A stretch of 64,000 bases of DNA from NCBI GenBank assembly GCA_019925105.1, contig JAHGAU010000031.1, positions 1 through 64,000 of the forward strand, written 5' to 3'. The notes beneath the pieces are model-generated. The model saw nothing but the letters and a program-made list of their open reading frames with translations. It was not told where the DNA came from and made no database searches. The DNA is from Niebla homalea (lineage: Eukaryota; Ascomycota; Lecanoromycetes; Lecanorales; Ramalinaceae). Of the stretch, positions 34,362-46,061 are shown in pieces. Each line of letters opens with the position of its first letter. The stretch's first letter is position 1. The position numbers and the translations under genes are program-made.

Positions 34362-36121
34362 ATGAGATTCCACGCATCGCGTTTGTTCTGGCTTTTACAA
34401 GTCGCTTGCTTTTGCTGCCTAGCAGCACCAGAGCAGAAGCCAATTGGCGTCATCGAGCAGACTCTGCATACCGAAGATTTCAATGACCTGGTCACAAGGC
34501 TGCTCTGGCAATGGCATACTCCTGGCGTAGCAATCTCCGTCATCAGCGAGAGAGCTGTGTTTGGCCGCGTAGGGTCCCACCTTTCGTCAAGTAGTCACGT
34601 TGCTGTTCTATGTTCAGTCAACACCTGAAATATTGACGTGATTACATTCATTAGGGTTTCGGCTTCGAAAAATTGCCATTCGAGCGCATGACACCATTTT
34701 CGTTGCTCTACACCGGCTCGACGACGAAGCAATTCACAGCAGCTGCTGCATCTCTACTGATCGATGATACAGCCAATACATCTGATCCATTGACCTGGCA
34801 GACTTCTATGATATCTCAGATACGAGATGATTTTGTGCTTGAAGATGAATACATGACGAATCACATCACCCTCGAGGATGCCCTCTCCCATCGAACCGGT
34901 CTTCCTCGCCATGACACTGCCTGGGCTGGCTACAACGCCTCCGTTCCAGATATTGTACGAAAGTTGCGACATCTTCCGCCCACTGCCGAGCCACGCACTA
35001 GATACCAATACAACAACATGATGTTCATTGCAGTTTCCCATTTCATCGAGCGGGTCACTCAAACCAAGCTCGGCGCATTCTTGAAAGCCAGGATCTATGA
35101 CCCACTGGGGATGAAAAATACCTTCTTCTCCCTCTCTGAAGCCAAAACCGCCGCCTTGACAGGCCGTGTATCACTGGCCAATGGTTATGCATGGAACAAC
35201 TTGACCCAAACTCATGAACGTCTCGCCCACATGGACTTCCCAGGCGTATCCGGTGCTGGAGCCACCATCTCTACGGTAATGGACTACGGCATCTGGATCC
35301 GTTCTCTGATCAACAAGGCCGCTCCCCTTTCGCCTGCTGGACATGAGGCGTTGCGATACCCTCGCATCACAAAACCTTCTCCTGTGGGGCCCAAGGCCGG
35401 CTTTGAAGACTTCGGGATGTACGGTCTAGGTTTGGCGATCAGCCATTACCGCGGTGAACTCCTTGTCTCGCACACCGGCGGGGTACCCGGTTTCGCAACC
35501 CATATGGCGTTCATGCCGGAAAGGAAATGGGGTGCTGCAGTTATGGCGAACACCATCGAAGGAGGGGCGAGACTGAACAACATTTTGATGTACAGATTGA
35601 TCGATGATGCGCTGGGAGTCCCGGATGCAGAGCGTTTTGATTGGGAACAGAGTGAGATTGATGGTTTGGATAAGCAGATGCAAGCGCTGGAAAACGCACG
35701 GAGCATTGCGTATCCAGACTGTCCTGATCCACCACTCCCATTGAGTCTGCCACTGGCGGAGTTTACGGGATTGTATATGCATCGTGCATATCCTACCATT
35801 AATATCACCCTTGGTACATGCCCTGTTGGCGAGAAGCATCAGAATATTACTTTCGGATCGGAATGCCTGCAGAGCACATCTCTTCGCCCACTCAATTCTC
35901 AAGTAGTCTACGCATACATGGAGCATGTGACGAGCGAATTCTTCCTTGTGCGTACGCGGATGTATACAGACGAAGTGCCTCGGCCAGGAAAATACAGCCC
36001 TTGGCTTGACGAAGCTACGAAAGCCGAGTTCAAAATTGGTGAAGATGGCACTGTGTCGGACTTGGGGGTCTTGCTCGAGCCAGAGATGGGTGAGGAGAAG
36101 ATTTGGTTCAAGAGAGCATAG
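34362..36121 (+). CDS. Secreted beta-lactamase-fold serine hydrolase
   Basis: Two exons, 34362-34568 and 34655-36121, with an 86-nt phase-0 intron (GTAGGG...TTGAC...TTAG), giving 557 residues. A signal peptide (LFWLLQVACFCCLAAP) starts the protein. The active-site Ser-x-x-Lys is GSTTK (Ser91, Lys94), the Tyr-x-Asn-like motif is in YQYNN, and the third motif is HTGG (about residue 342), in the right order for class C beta-lactamase/penicillin-binding-protein relatives. Fungal members are extracellular or vacuolar esterases, transesterases or amidases rather than antibiotic-resistance enzymes. The C-terminal ~150 residues form an added beta-rich domain seen in this family. It looks intact. The substrate is unknown. 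Confidence 0.9.
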
Positions 36122-37613
36122 CGAAGAGAATGATAGTGTACTTCTGGGTGTCATTGTAGGATCATTGCAGACCGCAGTAACACGATGGTCTGATGGAAAT
36201 CCCTCCAATACGCAAAGATACCGTCGAAGACATCATTGTAAGTCGTAGCCAGAGCTGCTCAACCGCAGCCTCTATAGCCATTACAACCTGATTAGTACCA
36301 CCACAAACTATCTGCGAGAGTGCTTGACAGTGTATTGCGAGACAAACCACGAGTCGCAACTCACAGCTGATTGGCGAATGGTAGCGATTATTCAGGAAAG
36401 CGAAATCCCAAAGATCTTTCCTTGCCAACGTATTCCCGCAGGACCCGCGATCTGTTCCCCCATGTCCCCCTGAAAAGACCTTGCTCTATTCAAGAGGATC
36501 GACCCAGATGGTTGGGAGAGGCCATGTGCACGCCAATGAACGTCATAGTAGGCCGAAATCAGTCTATTGGTTCATGTTCGAAGGTACCCTGCTTCAGAAT
36601 AATAGTCCAACGAGGTCCGGAGCCTGAATCAGTAGCTACATCCTACCATCCCTGGTAGGTTAGGCCTGTCCTGCTTGTTCACGGCTTGGTATAGCAGTGA
36701 CGTCCACCTCGAGAGCTGCAGAGGCGTTGACTGTTCGGAATGACCGATCTCTCGCGTCATGCAGTCTCATCTCGTCCCTTCAATTCTTGCTGGCATGTCC
36801 ACTGCATCTCTTCGTCCGCTGGGAGACCATTCAGCCAGCAACCTTCACATCAGAGCCTTCAATGTTCTCAAGTAACGATAATGAGCGACGAGGAAACGTT
36901 ATCTTCCTGGTAGTTCCTCTTTGCATACCTGTGGTCTCCATGAACACCAGTGCGTGAGCCTCCACCCCATGTTGTCCACGGCGTAACTTTTTACACTTCG
37001 GCGTTTGCTCACTGATGCTTATCGAGCCTCACCTTCAGATGAGTGTGTTGATGCCCTGATAAGTGTCTTATGACCATGGCTCGATTCTGTCAGAGACGTC
37101 GGAGTCGGGAATCTCCGCTACCGACATTGGGAGGCGAGGTTGTGGAATCCGGAACATGATCTAATCAATGACTGGCCGTTTACCAAGCCCAGAGAAGACG
37201 CACGTATCAGGAAATCCCCTATATCTTGCCCTCTTCAGAAGCCAGAAGGTGTATTAGGGTTCTGAGCGGCTCTGAAGAGCGTAGTGATCGTAGAGCCATC
37301 ACTCTTGGTGGATGGTAGACAGCTTCGCAAAGAAAAACAAAGAGTGGCCGTTATGGTGATACATGGTGAAAACAGCGCATGGCTTAGCTCTATCGTGATG
37401 TTCTGATCTGTCTACCAGGTCGAGGTCCGAGCATTTGTAAGGCATCATGTACAGCTCAATACTCCCAACGACCCCTAATAATTCAAGACAATGTGGTCTC
37501 GAATAACGCTGAACTCCACCGTAAAATGCTTGAGGATGCCACCCAAGACGCTATGCTATGATCACTCCGTAAATTCGCCGAGAAAGCTCACACCTCTTCA
37601 ATCAGAGACCCGA
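36122..37613. other. Intergenic, no gene supported
   Basis: Normal composition. Several short open frames on both strands lack start context, splice signals or motifs. It lies between the plus-strand hydrolase and the 3' end of a minus-strand gene. Confidence 0.5.
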
Positions 37614-38724
37614 TCACCAACCATCAGAGCTGAGCTGCTTCACGCCCGCAGATGCGGAGCCCCCAACATGCGGTCTTCCCCCATCCGCACTCATGAACAT
37701 CGAGGAGACGCCTGTGCAGAAGAAGAAGGAAAAGGAAAAGGCGAGCCACTGCAAAGTCTGAAGGACAACGCCCGGTTCGATGACGAGGAAGTTGGCGATG
37801 AAGGGTTGGGAGCCATTCTGCATGGTGTTGGTTCCCGAAGCCGCAGTGTTGCGAAGGTTGGCCGCGGTTTGAGTAGTTGAGAGAGCAGCGGCAAAGGCGA
37901 GGGCTGTTGAGGTCCAAGCGCCAATAAGCAGAAGGCGCTTCAGGATGAGCTTTTGGCGGGGCGCGTTGGGCTTTGGTTGGGCCTTCTTCTGATGGAGTTG
38001 GAGCAGGATGAGCACAAGGAGGTCCAAGAGGAAGGTAAGGCCGGCTGCGATGAGGACCCAGTAAATGGTCTTGCTCTGGATGGTCAGGGCGGTGTGGATA
38101 AGGGCTTTACTGGCCGTGTCGGTGAGTATGCTGGAGCTCGTGGTGTTGGAGTTGTCCGCGATGCTGGCGGTTACGTGCTCCACGTTGGCGCCGATGGAAG
38201 CGACGCAGGTCAAATGCTGAGACAGACTCACACAGAGACCTGCCTGTATTAGTCATTATACTTGTGGGAAGCTCGTGCAGCTGATCTTTCATACCGAAAT
38301 AGCCTACATGAACCTCGAAGCCGGATTTGGGGCCAGCTTTGTTGGCGCTGTCGCTCAGTGAGACGATGAAGATATTCGGAATGCCGGGTGAATCAGAGAC
38401 GGATCCAACGATTGCGAGCACTTTACATGAACTGTCAGCAGAGGGGCAGGACAGCGATGTTTGACAGCACGTCGTGGCAGTGTGTCAGGAAGGAAGCAAC
38501 TGCGATCAAAGTGAGGCGCGTGAAGGGTGGACCTCCCTTGGCGCAAGGAACGTTGGTAGGAAAATGAGTTGCTTTGCAGTGCTGACTGACCATAGAACAT
38601 GAGAATTGGGATACTTAAGACATAAGTGACCATTCGAAAGTGGACGCTGGCTGCGCTCTATTAGTGCTGTTAGTTCGATATTGAGCGGTACCATACGTGT
38701 CTTGCTTCGGGTGAAGAGGCCCAT
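37614..38724 (-). CDS. Fig1-like tetraspan membrane protein (calcium/mating-fusion family)
   Basis: Several short exons. Exon 1 is 38697-38724 (MGLFTRSKT...). A 46-nt intron leads to exon 2, about 38591-38650 (MVTYVLSIPILMFYG, first membrane segment). A middle exon ends at 38295 and carries GIPNIFIVSLS and VGYFG. A 55-nt intron (38240-38294, GTATG...GCAG, phase 1) joins it to the last exon, 37614-38239. Across that join the text reads VGYFG then LCVSL, the hallmark of the Fig1 family. Three further hydrophobic segments follow (YWVLIAAGLTFLLDLLVLILL, LLLIGAWTSTALAFAAAL, LQWLAFSFSFFFCTGVS). Family members act in the plasma membrane in calcium entry and cell fusion. The exact limits of the middle exon between 38296 and 38590 are not settled. 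Confidence 0.7.
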
Positions 38725-40085
38725 GGTGAAAGCTGTGATATGTGTGGGATTGTTGCTTTGCGGTTCTTGATATTGCACGCGGCAGGTGGAATACAGCGAG
38801 CGTAAAAGAAGAGTGATGTCAAAGGTGCTTGACGAATGCTATTTGGAGCACGGGAAGGTATGTTCTGAGGGTAGTCGGATCTTTGCGGCGATTTTATGGT
38901 AGCAGGCAGGCTGAAAGACAGCTCGTGGTCACAAGATGGTAACGTTGTGGGATTTTCCGACAATGAAGTATCGTCTGCATCCAAAGGGCTTCAGGTCTTT
39001 TTATGGTATTCGGGATTACCCTGTCAGTAACGACCAAACGCAAGACAAATATCGGAGCAGACAAGCAAGACCTTCGAGTCAGTGAGCGTACATGTTACTA
39101 AAGTAGGCTCGCTGTTGAGGAATTTGTTTCATCCATCAGGTAATGACCTGTTCAGAGGAACAGAACGGCAAACGCCCTCTTCCCAATCGTTTGTGGATAA
39201 AGAGCAGCTTGTGATGCGATTGTCCTGAGAAGGAATTCTTTTTCGAATAGACTCTCCATCACTATGATACTCAACCGCTCCAAATCTGGTGAAGCTCGCC
39301 GATCACGAAACATGTCGGCCATCCGAATATGCTTAGTCCAAGATCAAGAGGCCAAGAGCTCGTGGGATTGCAAATATCGAGGCGGAGAGCCAGGCTTTTT
39401 ACCGCCGTTGCGGGCGGCAATACTCGTCATCCATGCCCCAAAGAACTTTGGCAGGGAATGCAAGCTGATCAATGGGAACGTGTTGTTCGAACCATAGGCT
39501 CCGTGCCGTGTGCCGTTGTCCATATCTCTCGCACGCTACTAAGCATCCCGCAACCCCTGACATAGGGAGATGAAAAGGAGGTATTCAGGATGATCCAAGA
39601 GTCGAGTGGGGCAGTGTTGGATAAAAAGTTGATCACGAGATCCGTTGTAAGCCTGTGAGAGGTCAGCTTCTGTCTTGCGAGGTCTGGTTCATGCAATGTG
39701 ATGGAGTGATCTTGTCAAAGTTTGTGGGGTGGCTGTCGGAAATATCACGACTGCATAGGACGGAGTGCGCCAGACCATTCTCGGTATAGAAGATATTAAA
39801 ATCATATCTGATTTGATGGGAAGGACCCAGTCCCGAAGATCCCCCGCGCCTCAATCCTCGGTCCAGCCCCTCCCCTCGGGTCCCAAAATTGGACTTAATC
39901 CCGTCCAAAATTTGGTGGTCACTATAACATTTTTTTTTGGCCACCCCCAAGCCCCTTAAGATTTAGCTCGTTTGATTAGAGGCGCCAAGGGCGCATCTCT
40001 TCGTCCGCAGTTTCCAATTTTTGTTCGAACATCGGTTTTAAACAGTGCATCAAAATTACCGCTTAATCATCCCATCTGTCGAGAT
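38725..40085. other. Intergenic, holds upstream copy of a duplicated promoter
   Basis: The segment 39719-39770 aligns with 41061-41112 (both 52 bp, shared core ACGGAGTGCGC), showing that the tandem duplication of the kinase-like genes included their promoters. No gene was identified in the rest. Confidence 0.5.
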
Positions 40086-41032
40086 ATGTACGACTTCAGG
40101 AACCTCATGCAGGAGTCCATGGATGGCCGGATTTTGACCTTCTTTGATGAATCTGTCTGGCAACTAACAAAGTTCGTCTGCGCGAAGCCATGGATCGGAA
40201 GCGAGACCAAAGGTGACCCGGAATTCGAGCCGAGTGAAGTCCATGCGGTCTATGAAGCAGAGCAGCTGAAAGGAGATCGACCGGGACTTTTTGCTATCAT
40301 CAAAATTCGCGTGGAGTCCGTAGTCTTCCTGCAAATTTTCAAACACTTACTAACGCTCAGGGTGTATTAGAGTTCCTCTCAATCATGAAGAGCTCGATCC
40401 ACCCGAGGAACGTGCCAAGTATGCTACCGACGGGCCATTCAATAGCTATACCGAGCGTGAATGTGACAGCCTTGAAGCCTTGACTGCAGCTCATTGTACC
40501 GTCACACCAGAACTATACCTCACCCATTCAGATTATCAAGACGATTCTATATTACGTGGCAAGAACGGAGTCACATATTGGATGCCAACAGGATACATTG
40601 TCTACATCGTTATGCAGAAGCTACCAGCCGCCCCGCTGAACGCCAATGATTATTGGAACAAGTTCAGCCTGGAGAAGCGAACGAGAATCCGCACATCATT
40701 TCAGCAAGGCTGCTTGTAATCTACTCATTCCACCTTGTGGTTGAGCCACTAACATTACGAAGCGAGCTGTGGCGACTTGGGTACCGATCCCGCGACGTAA
40801 AAATTGAGAACCTGATGTGGGACGATGAGACAGCGAAATGGTAATGTTGGCTGCGACATGCTGTAGCAGTCACCGACTGACATCCTCCGGTCGACTCAGT
40901 TACTTCATTGATCTCGAGGCAATGGCCTACGACACTCGGTGTCTCACACTGCCAGACGAACCCTGGCTGGATAGCGAATTCGTTGTGTGGGGTTTGGCGC
41001 GTCGTTCGCCGAAGCGTTCGCTCATTCTATGA
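40086..41032 (+). CDS. Kinase-like fold protein, tandem copy 1
   Basis: Four exons: 40086-40315, 40371-40715, 40763-40840 and 40900-41032. Introns are 55, 47 and 59 nt, all phase 2, the first two with ACTAAC branch sites, giving 261 residues. The exon layout and lengths match the neighbour at 41374 almost exactly, which validates both models. The N-terminal part has LFAIIKIRVE, like the beta-3 strand with the ATP lysine of kinases. The third exon has DVKIENLMWD, resembling the catalytic-loop D-x4-N of aminoglycoside-phosphotransferase/kinase-like proteins, and the fourth begins YFIDLE, resembling the metal-binding D of the DFG. There is no clear HRD histidine and no glycine loop, so activity is uncertain. 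Fungi encode many such kinase-like proteins of unknown role. The family assignment is an inference from these motifs. Confidence 0.72.
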
Positions 41033-41373
41033 TTGGCGTTGCCCACTTGATTTTACCTAGAGTTTGAGGCGTAGCTGTTGGCAATGTTAAGAGTGCATAA
41101 AACGGAGTGCGCTACTACGGAAGTAGTCTGGTCTGATTTGATCATTTCCATTCCCTGGGCGCGTACAGGCTACAGCCCCCGGCGATCCCCGTTTCTGCTT
41201 TTACCAATTAGGATTAGCGGATGGGATTGGATGTCTTAGGAACGTTCCTCGCCTTCCCATCTTCCGTCTTCTACCTTCCAACAATCACACTCTTTCGAAA
41301 TTACCCCAAGGCTTGTTCCGTCTCTCTCTATAAATCGCGCATTTTCAATCTCGGATCACGATACAGACGAACA

Positions 41374-42317
41374 ATGGCAATGGATGATTTCAGCAACCTC
41401 TTGCGGGACTCAATGGATGACCGTATCTTAAACATCGATAGCGGCTCGGTCTGGCGATTAACTAAGATGCTATCCGCCAAGTGGTGGCAGGGTTGGGAGA
41501 CCAAGGGGCATCCAGATTTCGCGCCCTGTGAGGTCCATACTGTATACGAAGCAGAGCAGCTGCAAGGAACCAATCCAGGACTAATCGCCATAATCAAAGT
41601 CCGAGTTGAGCAAGTGACCTCACATGCGAGACTTGGTGTATCCAGCTGATCGTGTTGCTATGTTAGGGTCCCTCCGAACCACTGGGATCTTGAGCCTCCT
41701 GAAGATAGGGCCGAGTATGCATCTGGTGGACCAGTCAACCCCGCTACCGAATGCGAATGCACCTGCTTGGAGAATTTGACCGAAGCTGAATGCAGCGTAA
41801 CGCCAAAATTGATGTTCATACAGGAGGACTACCAAGATGATTCAATACTACGTACGAAAGAAGGGTCATCCTATTGGATGCCTGGGGGTTACGTAGTCTA
41901 CATCGTCATGGAAAAGCTGCCGGCAATCCCATTGAACCATCTCAATTATTGGGGATTCAATGCCCAAGAGCGCAAGGCACTGAGAGCCTCTTTCAGGCGG
42001 GGTCGAAAGTATAATAATACGCCACCTTCATGCTCTCTACTTACCGTTCCCAGTGAATTGTTGCTATTGGGCTATGATTCCATGGACCCGAGATTGGAGA
42101 ACCTGATGTGGGATCCGAGAAATAGGAAATGGTGAACTTCGATCCAACCAACTTCCTGGCATGGGCTGATCTGACGTCGGACACATACAGCTACTTTATC
42201 GATCTGGAATTGATGGCGTATGATGAGAATTTCGCTGCCAAAACCCAACGGCCTTGGCATAATTGCATATACGGCATATGGGGTTTGAGCCGGGACGGAA
42301 GGGATGTGTCGGACTAA
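41374..42317 (+). CDS. Kinase-like fold protein, tandem copy 2
   Basis: Four exons: 41374-41609, 41667-42008, 42054-42131 and 42191-42317 (260 residues). Intron 1 starts with GCAAGT, the classic GC-AG donor, where copy 1 has GTCCGT; all three introns are phase 2 as in copy 1. Matching motifs are LIAIIKVRVE (beta-3-like Lys), YWMPGGYVVYIVMEKLP (hinge-like), DPRLENLMWD (catalytic-loop-like) and YFIDLELMAYD (metal-site-like). The two proteins are clearly homologous yet differ at many residues, so the duplication is not recent, and their conserved frames imply selection. A downstream in-frame ATG at 41380 is an alternative start. Function is unknown. Confidence 0.72.
41610..41666 (+). other. GC-AG intron in kinase-like copy 2
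   Basis: 57-nt phase-2 intron with donor GCAAGT and acceptor TTAG. The equivalent intron of copy 1 (40316-40370) starts GTCCGT. Only this boundary preserves the frame and the conserved V-P-x-N-H join in both copies. Confidence 0.7.
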
Positions 42318-43183
42318 TAGAGTTCAAATAGGGCGTCGAGCAGATTTGAGGCCATATTGTATTACTGTACTCGTATAGTCATGAGAAACTAGGTTTGACC
42401 GAGTCCTTACGTTGTGCAAAACTCGCAATAGCCTTCGGCTGCCGCCCATAATAAAGCTCTTCTGTCTAATAAAAACGTCCGATCGTAGGAATCTGAGCTC
42501 GCCATAACTAACGAAAACCCATCTGCCAGGCGCTTACAAAAATAGACCCGAACGGCTCGAACGTGTGGGCTCGACAATCATCGTTCTTAGGAAAGCGCGT
42601 GGCGGACGTCTCGGATTTAGTTCGAAACATGATTTAAGGCCTCGAAATAGCCAGACCGAACATCCTTGTAGTCCGCTCTGTGGATATTAGACCACATATC
42701 CATTAAATATATACGCGCTTCGAGTTCCTCACATGCGTCCACCCAAAATCTACTGTGTTTCAGGAATGACTGGCATTATGAACTCAGTTGCTCAGCGTCA
42801 AGCAGTCGTGGAAGGAGCGATAAGGTCCAATCGTCAGCAGACGCCCAGGTTATCCCTTACATTATCGTTAATTCACTTCTGTGAACCGGGGACAGGAACT
42901 TCACTAACCGGATCACGACGAATTACCTTGCCGCACCCACGATCACATCGCTCTCCAGTGCACATAAGTAGCGCATCAGCCATTCGTTTTCTCGACCACC
43001 CCTCAATCAGTACTCTCCCACAAACACTCCTCTCCTCACAGAAAAACATTGTCAAGCAATCCAGACCAGATTCCATCTAGCGTCGTTTGAACTCGCAAGC
43101 CTCTGTTCCACCCAACCGACTCATACAACAATCCTTCTACAGTCGTCACCATTCACCGTGTTCAGTCACATCCTGCGGTTGAG
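42318..43183. other. Intergenic, no gene supported
   Basis: Contains the 3' end of kinase-like copy 2 and a C-rich, CT-rich promoter for the next gene (about 43,000-43,180). No conserved frame was seen. Confidence 0.5.
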
Positions 43184-44581
43184 ATGGCGAACCAAGGCAC
43201 TACAAACCAGGTCGCTGGAAACCCGGTCACCATTGGCGCCACCCTGGATTGTAAGCAACTCACAACAGATCGTATCCCCGACCTTGTCATACTCCCCCAA
43301 AGAACGGCATACGCAAGCAACTCGAGCCAGAGATTCCTTCCACAAATGCTGGAGTGGGAAACGTTTGAAGAGGAGGTTCGCGACACTTTCAGACATATGT
43401 TGGCGCGGCCTGATTTCCAAGGTGATACAATGAGCTTCAATCAGCCAGATTGCTACACAAACGAGCAGGTCTCGTGCGGCAACGAGATAGGTGTGGTGGG
43501 CCGCTTCCAGCAGCATATCGGCCACGTAATGACGATGGTCCTCCAACACATGAGGTCGGAGATGGGAAATAAATCCCTTCGATTCGGGGACTGGCGCCCA
43601 CCTGGACCTGGCGGACCTGCTTTCTACCCTGACTTGGCAATCTATAATGATGTTGGTCAAGGATTCCCCGCCCACGTTTTGGTGATCGGCGAAGCCAAAA
43701 CGCCGTGGACAGTAAATCTGCAAAGCGCGCGCGCTGGTTATGTGTCTGGGGACCTCCCTTACGGTTACGAGCGCATCGTGGGTACGTGCCGATACTAAAT
43801 GAAATGCGAATAGGTCTTCAGACTAACGAATGCGACATGCTACAGGACAAGTGGCGAACTACATGAAAGTCCACGGCAAGCAATATGGCTTCATAACCAC
43901 CTACCTATTCACCATTTTTTTCAAGCAAGCGCCAGCACCGAGCGGCAACGGTACTGTCCTGTACCACTCTCATGCCATCAGTCACCAGACTCCATCGCAC
44001 CGCGGTGGGAACGTCTCTGTACGGGAATGCATGCTCTTCATTGCACGCGTCTCGAGTGAGAATTCAGACTATGCCAATTATGAGACGAGATGGACAGAAC
44101 CAATTCACACGGGCCCCAAAAGCACGGGCCCCAAAAGCACGGGCGCTGCGGGCCCCGGTGATGGACGCTCTCGTGGAGGACAAGGTGGCGGTGAGACTTC
44201 GCCCTTCCATGAGCACTCGGCCCCTCTCTCCCTTTAACTTGCTACAAAGCTCACTCCGCAGCTGGCCACTCTTTTACCCCCCGACTAACGCCAATTCGTA
44301 TAGGTAAATTTTCGGGAGGCCCGCCATCCGGCAGCGGTATGCAGCAAGGTAAATCTCGCGGGGGAGGGTTCAGCCAGAGGCAACAATTGCAGAACTTCCA
44401 AGACCCGACTGATACAGTTGCCCCAATCGGGGTGAAATGGTCGAACAAGGACAATTGGTTTTACGCCAAGAATCCAAACGAGGAACCCCGACGGGTGGAT
44501 GGCTACAAATTCCTCGGGGATAGGCTCGAGGTGAAGATCGATGGTATTAACAAGCCACTGTGCGCAATCATCAGGTCGTGA
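43184..44581 (+). CDS. Hypothetical protein with PD-(D/E)XK nuclease-like signature
   Basis: Three exons: 43184-43781, 43846-44190 and 44304-44581 (introns of 64 nt with GACTAAC, and 113 nt with GACTAAC), giving 406 residues in one frame. Residues ~140-175 read FYPDLAIYND then VLVIGEAKTPW: Asp150, Glu170 and Lys172 have the order and strand setting of a PD-(D/E)XK active site. After the first intron come GQVANYM and KQYGFITTYLFTIFF, which look like the core helix and strand that follow such sites. The C-terminal third is Gly/Ser/Gln rich and disordered, with a 15-bp repeat at 44109-44138 coding TGPKS twice. This architecture resembles fungal-expanded families of unknown role. Nuclease activity is an inference. 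Confidence 0.7.
44109..44138 (+). repeat. 15-bp coding tandem repeat (2 copies plus partial)
   Basis: Unit ACGGGCCCCAAAAGC is repeated twice with a partial third, giving TGPKS-TGPKS-TGAAG inside exon 2 of the PD-(D/E)XK-like gene. Confidence 0.8.
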
Positions 44582-46061
44582 TGAGCCTGTCATCGGCGTC
44601 GGGGCAGAGCTGAAGTCCTGTGTATAGTACGATCGGAATGTGTTTTACTGTCTGTATTGTTAACTGATTCAATGGGCCATATGTTTCGCAGAGCAAATAT
44701 CCCATCGCCATCGCGCAGCCTTTTGCAGCAACCTGTAATCTCTGAATAATCGCGATGAATAAAGGGGATTCTTGTTGACAACGTGACCCCCCAATCGGAA
44801 AGACCTAATAACCGCACAGTACAGATAATACCCACCTTGTACTACGTTCTGCCAAATAAAGCGCCCTCTCAGAGCACGTTATCTTCTATTCCCGGGGCCT
44901 CATCCAACGAGGCTGTGACCCTTAAATACACGCTAAAAGCGCAACTCTAAATGCGACTCGAAAGGTAGACTTATGCGCATTTAATATCCCGATAGGGTAT
45001 TATACATATTGTTCGGTTGGTAGGTCCTCTTCTACGCGCTGTAAAGCCAAGGGACCCTCGATTCTTCCAAATGACCACAGCTATTGAGGGAGAGCTTTGA
45101 CGGCTATGAACTTGGTATAAAGCTGTCCGTCGACGTCTCCTCTGAAGTTCACAAAGTAAAAGCCACTCTCAAAAACAAATGCAATACAGGACTGTGTACG
45201 TTGCAAATTTTGATGTTGTTCAATGGGGGCTCCCCAGGAGCAAAAAAGAGTGCATGGCACTGCACGCAGTTCCTCCTTTTCCCGGACAGATTGATTTCCT
45301 CCCAATCATTACTATACCCTTATAACTTCCCGATTAAGACCTCGGATGAAAAGGTTTTTTGAGTATCAAGTTAACTCATTAAGCTATTCTGAATAGCTTT
45401 CATACCAGAAATCTTTCTTTTGAGAACCTATCACTCATCATTCTAACAGGTATCGCGAGATTGCCCACGTTGAAATCTTGTTTGCTCTCTTGCTCCTTGC
45501 TATTGTTACCACCCCAACTCCAATGCTGCCGGGGATTGATAGCCGTCCATTGGAAGGTCAAACCTTTTACCACCCCACATCATCTGCGCCTCTCATGGAC
45601 CAAAAGCTCACGAAAAGCATCCTTCTTTCTCCTATATTCCTTATGAGTCCGCCCACCTCCATATGCATTGAAGTGAGTGAGTGGTCGATGTTGATTCTCG
45701 AGCATGCCCCTGCCTTCACGCCCAATTTGAATTGAGAGCGCGTTGTGCTGCTGATTCGTTTTCTAAATGAACGCTAAGAGGTGGTTTTTTGGTCCATAGT
45801 GAAAAGATAGGAAACGCGGATTGTGGGATCCTCAAGTGCTATCTCACGGCAAAGGAATTGAAGCTTTTGCGATGATGAATACAACGCTGTGAACGGTCGA
45901 GATTTCTTTTTTGCTCCGAGGGCAATGATGATCAATGCAATTTGTCATGTTCGACTATGTACACACGATTACGTGTCCAACACTATATGTCAATTCTCGA
46001 CGCTCATGATACACATAACATCCTGCCTCTGTTTCCCTTGTTTCAACTCTTCAAGACCCAT
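44582..46061. other. Intergenic, no gene supported
   Basis: The region marks the change from the accessory stretch to more conventional genes. Open frames at 45084-45362 and 45478-45735 lack motifs. It lies between a plus-strand gene and the 3' end of the minus-strand transporter gene, so no start promoter is expected. Confidence 0.5.

Noticed and set aside
45084..45362. 92-residue plus-strand frame
   Set aside because: No start context, no motif and low-complexity ends; likely chance.
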